Shown here: one piece after another, positions 1 through 9,300 of the stretch
Position numbering within the stretch: position 1 is the stretch's first letter
Layout of the letters: each line of letters opens with the position of its first letter
Assembly: GCF_000235365.1 (NCBI RefSeq)
Contig: NC_016452.1
Coordinates: 420,001 to 484,000 of the forward strand
Source of the DNA: Eremothecium cymbalariae DBVPG#7215
Taxonomy: Eukaryota > Ascomycota > Saccharomycetes > Saccharomycetales > Saccharomycetaceae
Direction of reading: 5' to 3'
Length of the DNA stretch: 64,000 nucleotides
Made by a program: the position numbers and the translations under genes
Notes under the pieces: model-generated
The model's input: the letters and a program-made list of their open reading frames with translations, nothing else
What the model was told of the DNA's origin: nothing
Database searches by the model: none

Positions 1-777
1 TACCCATGGGCCTTTGCTATTTGCATGATGGCTTTGTTCAGTCTTTTTTTCGTTGAAATTAATACTCATCATTTTGTTCATAAGTCAAATCGGTTGGCAG
101 AGAATGGAAATGTTTCTGGTAAGAGCCTAAAAGATGAGGATTCACAACTGGATTCCAAAGCAGCGGATGCTCCCACGAGTGTGTTGGGGCCACCGGGTAA
201 TAAACACTTTAGTCATGATGAATACCATCAGGATATAGAACAAGCGAACGGATTGGCAACTAATCCTAATAAGGAACAGTACTCAAATCAGCTTATTTCG
301 CTGTTCATTTTAGAGTTTGGTGTTGTGTTCCACTCCATCCTAATTGGTTTGGCGTTAGCTGTTTCTTCAAGTGAAGAATTTGTCACTTTATTTGTTGTTT
401 TGATTTTCCATCAGATGTTTGAGGGACTCGGTTTGGGAACTCGTATTGCCGAAGCGAGTTGGGGTTCAGGTAAGTCACTTACCCCTTGGTTACTAGCTTT
501 CGGCTACTCATTAGCCACACCATTAGCAATTGCTGTAGGACTTGGTATTAAGCATTCTTTTGCACCTGAATCAAGACAGTCATTGATAGTGAACGGAATT
601 TTTGACGCCATTTCAGCTGGTGTGTTAATTTATACAGGTCTAATCGAGTTGATGGCCCATGAGTTCCTGTTCTCAAATTCATTTAAGGGTGAGAATGGTT
701 ATACTAAAATGATGTATGGCTTTATCATCATGTGTTTTGGTGCAGGATCCATGTCCTTGCTAGGCAGATGGGCATAA
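1..777 (+). CDS. ZIP-family zinc transporter, C-terminal part (5' end outside window)
   Basis: The reading frame is open from base 1, so the gene continues to the left; 258 residues are visible. This is a ZIP (Zrt/Irt-like) plasma-membrane metal importer. The two signature helices are present: HSILIGLALAV (from base 331) and HQMFEGLGLG (from base 409), whose His, Glu and Gly residues line the metal path in this family. A poorly conserved loop with several His (HFSHDEYHQ) precedes them, as in the cytosolic metal-binding loop of Zrt1/Zrt2. The last two or three hydrophobic segments and the short extracellular tail (ending GRWA) are complete. It could be ZRT1 or ZRT2 type. Neighbouring gene order does not help, because neither S. 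cerevisiae gene lies next to ARG82. Family is certain; the paralog is not assigned. Confidence 0.93.
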   Translation, partial: YPWAFAICMMALFSLFFVEINTHHFVHKSNRLAENGNVSGKSLKDEDSQLDSKAADAPTSVLGPPGNKHFSHDEYHQDIEQANGLATNPNKEQYSNQLISLFILEFGVVFHSILIGLALAVSSSEEFVTLFVVLIFHQMFEGLGLGTRIAEASWGSGKSLTPWLLAFGYSLATPLAIAVGLGIKHSFAPESRQSLIVNGIFDAISAGVLIYTGLIELMAHEFLFSNSFKGENGYTKMMYGFIIMCFGAGSMSLLGRWA

Positions 778-1046
778 TTTGTAAATCTGATCCGTATTGG
801 TATATCGATACCAATTCATAATTTGTATCGGGAATACGGGAATACATATAATACATACATACATAGAGTTTTTATTTTAATATGCATTCTTATTTGGTTT
901 CATCACAAAGGAAGCCTGATCTTGATTTACGGAAGTGGAGCCGATTGTATTTCTGTACGGTTCGATTCTGCGGAGATATAAGTGAAATTGGCAGATGCCA
1001 ATTAACAAACAGGTTTACATTACTTCCACTTTGTACAAAGGCAGCA

Positions 1047-2066
1047 ATGGAACACAAAAAGTTAAAGCATCAAGCTGCTGGTCATGATGGTTCATTTACT
1101 GATACCGAGGAGAAGTTGCTGTTCAAGCTGACAATCCCTAAGGAGGTGGCATTTTACACAGATATACAGTCTAGAAAGGACAATGTGGATATAGAGTATC
1201 CCTTGGAATGTTGGATGCCAACCTTTGTTGGAACGTTGACTCAGGGAGTAGTATCTTTACCTAACCAGAAGGACATTACGATATTGAAAGATGAAGATGT
1301 TTACAGTGGCCCATTGGTTGCACACCTGAAATCGCTATCAATAGGTGGGGAGCAGGAATACGTGGTGTTAGAGAACCTTATATATGGGTTTAATAAGCCG
1401 AATATTCTAGACATAAAGTTGGGCAAGCGGTTGTATGATGATGATGCATCGGAGGAAAAGAAAAACAGGTTGAAGTTAGTCAGTGACAGTACTACTTCAG
1501 GGTCAATGGGTCTAAGAATCTGTGGCATGAAAATACAAAAAAATGACCTTATTACAGGTTTAGACAGAAAGCACTATGAATGTGAGAAGGATGATTATGT
1601 TTATGTTAATAAGTTTTATGGTCGTTCGAGGACATCAGAAGACATGATTGATACGTTTAAATTATACTTTAGTCACACAAAGCTTTCCAAAGATAGACGT
1701 GCACAGCTAGTTCACCTTTTTTACGACAGATTACAGTTTTTCTACAATACTCTACTTGACGAAGAGGTTCGCATGTTCTCAAGCAGTCTACTATTTATTT
1801 ATGAAGGTGATCCAGATCGTTGGGACCAGTTGAACGATAAAGACACTTTATTCAGGCATAATTTTATTGATTCCGATAGTGATGATAGCGACGATGGTAG
1901 TGATAGTAATGAGGATGAGAAGCATGTAGCTCCACTTAGTTCCATGTCTTTGATAGATTTCGCCCACTCTAAATTGGTGAAAGGACAGGGGTATGACGAG
2001 AACGTAATAGAGGGTGTAGAAAACATGTTAAGCATATTTGACAACCTCTGTCATATTTACAAGTGA
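1047..2066 (+). CDS. ARG82: inositol polyphosphate multikinase Arg82 (IPMK)
   Basis: A 339-residue inositol polyphosphate kinase that phosphorylates InsP3 and InsP4 to InsP5. In yeast it also scaffolds the Arg80-Mcm1 transcription complex in the nucleus. The family motif PxxxDxKxG is present as PNILDIKLG (P118, D122, K124, G126). It is followed by SGSMGLRICGMKIQ, the SSLLFIYEGD block (about residues 245-253) and SLIDFAH (301-307) with the metal-binding Asp304. An acidic Asp/Ser-rich linker lies before the last block, as in S. cerevisiae. I chose the ATG at 1047 because MEHKKLKHQAAGHDG matches the start of the S. cerevisiae protein. An in-frame ATG at 882 would add 55 residues with no counterpart there. 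The gene converges with SUP35, as YDR173C does with YDR172W. Confidence 0.96.
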   Translation: MEHKKLKHQAAGHDGSFTDTEEKLLFKLTIPKEVAFYTDIQSRKDNVDIEYPLECWMPTFVGTLTQGVVSLPNQKDITILKDEDVYSGPLVAHLKSLSIGGEQEYVVLENLIYGFNKPNILDIKLGKRLYDDDASEEKKNRLKLVSDSTTSGSMGLRICGMKIQKNDLITGLDRKHYECEKDDYVYVNKFYGRSRTSEDMIDTFKLYFSHTKLSKDRRAQLVHLFYDRLQFFYNTLLDEEVRMFSSSLLFIYEGDPDRWDQLNDKDTLFRHNFIDSDSDDSDDGSDSNEDEKHVAPLSSMSLIDFAHSKLVKGQGYDENVIEGVENMLSIFDNLCHIYK

Positions 2067-2174
2067 AGCAAGTTTGAATAAGAGTAACGATAACATAAAA
2101 TAGGTTGTCAATAGATAACAAAACTATAACGATGTATATGTACAATAATGCCTTTAATTTTGGATATTCCTAGA

Positions 2175-4237
2175 TTAATCCAGAATCTTAACAATTTTAC
2201 CAATTGCAATTGTAGTACCTTGATCTCTTAAGGTGAATCTGCCCAAATGAGGGTAGTCTTCATAGGTTTCAATACAGACTGGTTCTTCAGTTTCTAAAAC
2301 TGCTATGATCTTCATGCCTTTCTTGGCAAAAGCTGGTGGCTTTCTAGACTTTCTATTCGTGCCTTTTTCCAACTTGTGGAGTAGCCTGGTTACAGAAACC
2401 TCCTCAATAGCAGTGTGAACGTGCATAACACAAGAAAAACCCGCAGACATAATCGATTTTAGTTCAACAATGGCGATTTGGGCAACAAACCTAGTGACAT
2501 TTTTTACAGGATTCTTTGGCGAAGTCAAAACGAATCCTGGTGAGATATCCTCCTCTTCAACACCTTTTATTCTCAATCTAACTTGTTCTCCGCAAATGGC
2601 CATTTCAACTTCTTGCTCTGTCTCATTCTGAATACCTAAGATTTCAACTGGTATTTTATTAGGCATTAATAAAGTTTGGTTCCCCTTTTTAATATGACCT
2701 GATTCAATTTTTCCTTCAACGATTGTACCCATGTCTTTCATCTTAGCAGCAATTGGAAGCATGAATGGAGCATTGATCAGACGATCGACGTGCTTCATAG
2801 CATCTAAGTACTCTAACAAGGATGGACCATCGTACCATGGGCACTCTGTCTTTGATACACGTTCCTTTAAACCTGCGCCCGTAAAACCAGAAACTGGCAT
2901 GAACATAACATCTTCTTTTACATTATAGCCGATAGCTTTTAAAAAGTTCGAAACGTTTTTAACACATTGGTTATAACGATCATTGTCCCAATTCACCGTT
3001 GGGTCGTCCATCTTGTTGACGACAACAACCATTTTATTAACACCTTGTGTTTTGGCTAACAAAGCATGCTCACGAGTTTGTCCACCTTTTTCAAAACCAG
3101 TCTCATATTCACCTTTCCTAGCAGAAATGACCAAAATTCCTACATCTGCTTGAGATGCACCACCAATCATCTCCGATACATACATTTTATGCCCTGGTGC
3201 ATCTAAAATAGTATAACGTCTCTTTTCTGTTTCAAAGTAGGATCTACCAACTTCAATGGTTTTACCGTCATTTCTCTCTTCCTTGTTGGTATCCATGATC
3301 CATGATAGATACCAACCTTGTCTCCCAGCATCCTTTGCATCTTTCTCGTATTTTTCCACTGTTCTCTTGTCAACGGCACCTGTCAAATATAAGATATTAC
3401 CACCCATAGTGGACTTACCTGCATCGACGTGTCCCATGAAAATAATGGAAACATGATCTTTTCCTCCAAACATATCCTTAACAACCTCCTCATCAACTTC
3501 ATCTTCTTGTTCCTTAATCAATGCATCTGAGGTTGAGACAGCATTAAATGACTTTGCAGTAGAAGACTCCTTCTTTTCAGACGAACCAGTAGTCTTTTCC
3601 TTTTCCTCAGATATTTTCAATCCATCAATCTTAGGCAATTCTTGTTGTTTTTCACTTGGTTGAGATGATTCGGAAACAGATGAGTCCTCCTTCTTCTCGT
3701 TCGCAACCTTTGCTTCTTCCTTCTTTTCTACAGGCTTCTTGGCACTAACGAACTTTATTCCAGAGCTCGACGCCAATTTCAAGGTTTTTTTGGTTTTGGT
3801 GCAGGAGCTGCAGTACCCTTCTCAAAGTTGTTCAAAGAGACACCTTGAGTTTGCTGCTGCTGCTGCTGCTGCTGGTATTGGTTATAGCTGGACTTGTTAA
3901 AGCGACCACCCTGTTGATTCGTGTATGCGGTATAACCTTGGTAGTTACCTTGGTGTGGTGCATATTGTTGGTATGCTTGGTATCCCCCTTGTTGCGCGTT
4001 ATATTCTTGGTAGCCATGGTACCCGACTTGCTGTTGCATCTGTTGTTGATAACCTTGGTAACCACCCTGCTGTTGCATCTGTGGCTGATAGCCTTGGTAA
4101 CCACCTTGCTGTGGATTGTAACCTTGATAGCCACCGTAAGATTGATAAGCTTGATAACCACCTTGCCCGTTATCCTTTAAATATGGATTTTGGTTTGGCT
4201 GCTGCTCGCCAGCATCATCTTGAGCTTTATCAGACAT
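2175..4237 (-). CDS. SUP35: eRF3 translation termination GTPase Sup35; frame broken once at an A7 run
   Basis: eRF3, the GTPase partner of eRF1 in stop-codon recognition and polypeptide release. The N part (4237 to 3782, 152 residues) is a Gln/Asn/Gly/Tyr-rich prion-type domain with repeats of the type QGGYQGYQ and a Q8 run. The charged M domain and the GTPase follow: GHVDAGKS near 3437-3414, DAPGH at 3203-3189 and NKMD at 3017-3006, ending GKIVKILD. The two parts lie in different frames. After PKPKK the first frame runs CCT TGA and stops at 3779, while the second continues exactly where the S. cerevisiae protein does (TLKLxSSSGIK). One extra A in the run 3785-3791, or a -1 ribosomal shift there, would give 687 residues; S. 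cerevisiae Sup35 has 685. There is no ATG at the start of the second part. Everything else in the gene looks intact. Confidence 0.95.
3779..3791 (-). other. SUP35 frame break: A_AAA_AAA heptamer followed by CCT TGA
   Basis: On the coding strand the seven A at 3791-3785 are phased A AAA AAA, followed by CCT and an in-frame TGA (3781-3779). This is the X XXY YYZ arrangement of -1 frameshift sites, and a -1 shift enters the frame encoding the rest of Sup35. Eight bases past the heptamer, TTGGC can pair with GCCAA further down (5 bp, loop about 29 nt), which is weak. A missed base in a homopolymer would look identical. Confidence 0.9.
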
Positions 4238-4504
4238 TATTGACAGCTAAAAACAAATGACGGATTCTTAACGACCAGAAATGGCTTCTAGTTTACGCGA
4301 ACAAAGGAAGGTATCCAAAATTTGATGGAGATATGTAGTGCGTGAACTTGCTTAAGTTCCCTTCAACAAAATTTTCGCTTCAAAATTTAAACTTGGACAA
4401 AAAGGTCACATGAGATTTATCATCAAACACGTAACGTTAGACATTGTACACAAACGAGTATAATAAATTATTTATTATATATACAGACATAATTAATAAC
4501 TAGC
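4238..4504. promoter_or_regulatory. SUP35 upstream region
   Basis: Promoter of SUP35 and 3' flank of HSP42. It contains TCACATGA (4406-4413), an E-box-like octamer seen in several other promoters of this window, and an AAAATTTT core (4367-4374) resembling the centre of an RRPE. The rest is AT-rich without other recognisable structure. Confidence 0.4.
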
Positions 4505-5650
4505 TTATTCAACATTCGGTGCTGAAACGGGATTTGGATTCTTTTCGAATTCCAACTCTTCATCAGGAACATCCTCTATTATAATTCTTCTCTTAGGCTT
4601 TGGCTTGCTAGAATCATTCAAGATTTTGGGGACCTTGATTTGTAGCAACCCATTGCTATACGTAGCCTTGATTTCCTCGTCCGTAATTTTGGGCAACGCT
4701 GGGAACTTCACAGAACGTTCAAAGGCTCCATACTTCAATTCTGAAATTTTGAGTAGTTTTGAATCGACATCTAGGTTATTTTCCACATTGCCTTTGATTA
4801 ACAACTCATGGGAAGAAGGATGGTAGTCAATGCTGAAGGATTTTGAGTTTGCACCAGGCAACGCTAATACAACGATATATTCCTTTTCTGCATCATATAC
4901 ATTCACTTGCGGCGAAAAAGGCAAGTCCAACCTAATCTCTGGCTTGGAAACTTGTAATGGGTCTGGAATTGGAGATGGAACATTGGGATAAACAAACGAG
5001 GTAGAGGATTTACGTTTTAAAAATGGATTACCCACACGTTCAGACTCCGCATTGAACTTCTGGGAGGCAACTGCATCGTTGGCCTGAAATTTGGCTTTTT
5101 CAGGTGTTCCATCCTCCCCTTCGCCCTCCTGAACATCCTCCACAACATTCGGCGTTTTATTAGATGATCCTAAACCTTCCTTGCCATAGTTCGTATCTGC
5201 TACCCTGTCGCCATCATCCTCCTCATCTCTGCCACTATCGCTCCCAGAATCATGAAACGAGGACGCCGCACCCTGCAATAGATTCAATAACCCATATATC
5301 GGGTCTCTAGCCATGGCTGGCCCATGAGGAGTAGAATGCGATGCTTGACTTTGCCGAGCATACCCTCTACTAGGAATACTTTGTTCATTAACAAAATACG
5401 TGGGCTCATAATAACTGCCTCGACTGGGCATTGTGTAGTAATACCCAGAGTAACTTGGAGTCGGCGAAACAAACGGATACCCGGGAATCGATTGTAGTCT
5501 ACTTTGACCATAATCGTCATATCCGCTAGTTCTGCCCTCAGACTGCTGCTGCTGCTGCTGGGGCTGCTGCTGTCTGATACCCGCTTGACCGGACAAAGCC
5601 TCTATGATATCATACAATGACAAGTTAGGTTGTTGATGATAAAATACCAT
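4505..5650 (-). CDS. HSP42: small heat-shock protein Hsp42
   Basis: A 381-residue small heat-shock protein that holds misfolded proteins and sorts them into cytosolic aggregates. The N-terminal region starts NLSLYDIIEALSG, as in S. cerevisiae Hsp42, and is Tyr/Gln/Ser-rich with polyglutamine tracts. An acidic stretch rich in Glu, Asp and Gly follows. The alpha-crystallin domain occupies about residues 240-345: SPIPDPLQVSKPE leads into DLPFSPQVNVYD, VLALPGAN, DYHPSSHELLIKG and ATYSNGLLQIKVPKI. The conserved tail DEELEFEKNPNP closes the protein. It is divergent from SEC7, and the promoter carries stress elements. Length is close to the 375 residues of S. cerevisiae. Confidence 0.97.
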   Translation of the reverse strand: MVFYHQQPNLSLYDIIEALSGQAGIRQQQPQQQQQQSEGRTSGYDDYGQSRLQSIPGYPFVSPTPSYSGYYYTMPSRGSYYEPTYFVNEQSIPSRGYARQSQASHSTPHGPAMARDPIYGLLNLLQGAASSFHDSGSDSGRDEEDDGDRVADTNYGKEGLGSSNKTPNVVEDVQEGEGEDGTPEKAKFQANDAVASQKFNAESERVGNPFLKRKSSTSFVYPNVPSPIPDPLQVSKPEIRLDLPFSPQVNVYDAEKEYIVVLALPGANSKSFSIDYHPSSHELLIKGNVENNLDVDSKLLKISELKYGAFERSVKFPALPKITDEEIKATYSNGLLQIKVPKILNDSSKPKPKRRIIIEDVPDEELEFEKNPNPVSAPNVE

Positions 5651-6315
5651 ATCGCTATAATTCTCTTAAAACCCAGCACAAAATCCCTTTCGATGATTCT
5701 CGGATCACAAAAGGGAAGAGAAAAGCTATACTATCTTACAATCGTTTCGCGCCCGTCAACTTTAAGCACCCTATTTATGGTTTCCATTCTCTTTGCAATC
5801 CAGGGTGGCGTCCCATTATCCTACTTCTCCCCTATACCAGAACTATCTGGAACGTCTTAGAATCAGACAAGCTCAGCAGACAACGTTGTCCGGAAGGTCA
5901 CCTACTGATTAGCTAATACAATATCACGTGACACACGCATGTGGCGGTTTCCATAGCACCATGATTAGAGGAGCATGTATCCTGCCATAAATAACATCAA
6001 TTATCTCATCCCATTTGTTTAGCCACATACCCTGTAACAGGCAGCGGTTACCCTGCCCAGATCTGTTTGGAGTGAACGCGTATTCAGTAGAGATCATAGT
6101 GAACGGCAGGCGGAGCTCGGAACCGTCCAAGGTCGAAGTGGTTTCTAGTGTATAGTGGAAAGAGGAACTAAGCTAATTCTCCATATTGTTTGCCACGCAT
6201 GTGATCAGGAGTAAGCAAACACGGAAGAAGTTGCTTATAAGCATAAACCAAAGCTCTATAGTGGGAGTTTTGATCAATTGAAGCAGCATCGTATATATTA
6301 GCAAGGGAACATTAC
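5651..6315. promoter_or_regulatory. HSP42/SEC7 divergent promoter
   Basis: A 665-bp gap between two divergent genes. It holds a stress-response element and a heat-shock element near HSP42 (listed separately), TCACGTGA at 5924-5931 and a related GCATGTGA at 6197-6204. No small gene or RNA gene is apparent. Confidence 0.6.
5829..5863 (-). promoter_or_regulatory. STRE plus step-type heat-shock element upstream of HSP42
   Basis: CCCCT at 5829-5833 is a stress-response element for Msn2/Msn4-type factors. Directly beside it, three GAA triplets start at 5840, 5850 and 5860, exactly 10 bp apart, each in an nGAAn pentamer. This is the stepped arrangement bound by Hsf1. The pair lies about 180-210 bp upstream of the HSP42 start codon, which fits heat and stress induction. 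Confidence 0.7.
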
Positions 6316-9300
6316 ATGGTTGAGGAATTAAAAGATGTTGAAGGGGTATCACCTCATGTCAAACTAGAGGAACACGGGAAAACATCAGAAGCTGTCGGTA
6401 ATAAGGACGTAATGTTGGGAAGGGTAAAGGAAGATGCAATATCGGAGGTAAGTTTGGAGGAAGTGAGTGCCAATCAGGTTAGTGAGGAGGATGGTAATGG
6501 CAAGGAGGTTAGTGAAGAGGAGAATGTGGAGACTACAGAGGCGGTTTTGCAGAAGGAGGAGCAGGAGCAGAAGCAGGAGGAGCAGCTTGAGTTTGAAGTG
6601 TCTCCGGCTGATGAGAGTCTTCCGGCTGCTACAGAGGAGGTGGCAGTTTCTGAACTGCATATAAACAGTAAAGGAACAAAAAATCAGAATCACCATAGGA
6701 GTTATTCTGTTATGTCTTTGGGCCCTTCGGATATTAAGTCAACGATTCAGTATGTAAAGGCTGTTTTAGAGGGGTTACACAAGATGAAGTTGATGCAGAA
6801 ACATCCATCTTGTGACAAATTAGTGGAAAAGACGATTAAGAAACTAGAGGACACTTTGGTACAGTCTAATGGTAACCCACAATTTTTAGATTCATTGGTT
6901 GTATTCGAAGCGTTACGTGCATGTTGTAGGACAAAGGTTCCAGAGATCCAAATCAGTGCTTTGGATTGTTTGTCGAAGTTGTTTTCATTTAAAGCACTTG
7001 ATGAGACTGTGCTTGTTAACCCTCCAGACTCCACAGCATCTAATGATCAAACTAACGTTACAAATAATAATGGCATTACACCACCTCCAAGGATGAAGTT
7101 AGTCGATGCTGCTATGGATACCATTGTCGACTGTTTTGATGGAGAGGCGACGGATAGCAAGGTTGAGCTGCAGGTGGTTCGTGCATTGGCCAGTTGTATT
7201 CTTACTGATGATCCAGCTAGCAACTGCCATGGCGCATCATTGTTGAAGGCAGTGAGGCAGATATACAACATTTTCATATTGTCCTTGAGCTCATCGAATC
7301 AGGGCATTGCTCAAGCTACCCTAACCCAAATCGTGAATACCATATTTGATAGAATTAAAGTTGTATCACCAAATCCACGCTCTGCATCACGAAACAGCTT
7401 GAAAAAGGATCAATCTGAGGCCCCAACACCAACTTTGGAGCAAACCCAACAACCGTTAACATTACAAAATTTTGAAACTTTAAACGAGGAAGAAGTTATG
7501 CAGATTGATGATAATGATAATGACAATAGCACCGACCAGGAGACTTCTGCAGCTAGTGAACAAAGTTTGATAGTCAAGGATGCATTCTTGGTTTTTAGAG
7601 TGATGGCAAAATTGTCTATCAAGCCATTAGGAGATAATATGGATATGAGATCATATGGGGTGAGATCAAAACTTTTATCTCTCCATATTATCCATTCTAT
7701 TATCAGAGATCATATTGATGTATTTTTGTCACATTCTATAACAATATCGGGAAAATCTCAAACTTCCTTTGTGGATAGCATCAAACAGTATTTATGTCTG
7801 GCATTGGCCAGAAATGCTGCATCTCCAATATCTCCAGTCTTTGAGGTTACATTAGATATTATGTGGTTATTGATATCAAATTTGAGGTCAGCATTTAGAA
7901 GAGAAATACCTGTATTTTTGACGGAAATCTATTTCCCCATTTCGGATTTGAAAACTTCCACTTCACATCAGAAAAGGTACTTCTTGAGCATAATCCAGCG
8001 TTTATGCAACGATCCAAGAACTTTGATAGAGTTTTATTTGAATTATGACTGCGCAAGTAATATGCCAAATGTCATGGAAAGTATTGTGGACTATCTAACT
8101 CGGTTAGCCCTTACAAGGGTTGATATAACCCCATCCCAAAGGGCGTACTATGATGAGCAATTATCTAAGCCTTTGGCAACCTACAATTTGTCTCAACTAC
8201 CATTGTTGTCGATATCAAACATCGTTTCATCCTATCCGGCCAACCAACCACTATTGTTTCCAGTTGAATTTGCACTCAAGATGACATCCTTAAATTGTAT
8301 GGTGGCGGTCCTTAGATCCTTGAGCTCTTGGGCTCACAAGGCGTTAGGGCCTGCTACTACACTAAAAACAAACAATAGGGTATCGGTAGATTCAGCTTTT
8401 GTCGACGGCAAACGGTCTTCGACTTTTAGTTCGCTGAGTTGCATCAATAATAATAGTGCCAATAATATTGCCAATGGGGATGACGAAAGTCTTCACCAGT
8501 CTGAAGCAAGTGAAGAAGTTGATGATCCAACTCAATTTGAGAACTTAAAGTTGAGGAAAACAGAGTTACAGCGATGTATTTTGCTGTTTAACTTTAAACC
8601 CAAAAAAGGTATGGAAGAACTACTTCAGAAGGGGTTCATAAAAGATAAATCACCACAGGTAATCTCAAAATGGTTACTAAATACGTCAGGTTTGGACCTT
8701 GCTGCTGTTGGTGATTACTTGGGTGAAGGATCAGATGAGAATATTGAAATTCTTCATGCATTTGTCGATGCATTGGATTTTAATGGTCTTACGTTGGTAG
8801 ATGCTTTAAGACTCTTCTTACAAAAGTTTAGGCTACCAGGTGAAGGTCAAAAAATTGATAGGTTCATGTTAAAATTTGCTGAAAGATATGTTGATCAAAA
8901 TCCCAGTAAGTTTACATCTCTGACTGCCTATACTCTATCATATTCTATTATAATGTTGAACACTGATCTGCATTCAACTCGAATTAAGAACAAGATGACT
9001 TTAGAGGAATTCATCAATAACAATCGTGGAATAGACAATGGAAAAGATTTACCTAGAGAGTTTATGATCGAGGTGTTTAATGAAATTGCTGCAAATGAGA
9101 TCAAGTTACAATCAGAACAGCATCAGGCTATGCTAGCTGGGGATATAAATCCTGTGCAGCAACAGTCTGCATTTGCCTTCTTCAGTGGAAAGGATTTAGA
9201 GCGCGAGGCATATATGCAAGTTTCCAAAGAAATTTCATCGAAGACTGAACTTGTATTCAAAAATTGGGATAAAAGCAAACCCGATCACAAAGTCTATTAT

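Noticed and set aside
882..1046. In-frame ATG 55 codons upstream of the chosen ARG82 start
   Set aside because: The added segment has no counterpart in S. cerevisiae Arg82, and the protein start MEHKKLKHQAAGHDG fits well from 1047. A longer form cannot be excluded.
3832..4260. Several long frames opposite or alongside the SUP35 prion domain
   Set aside because: They are shadows of the repetitive Gln/Gly/Tyr codons in the real gene.
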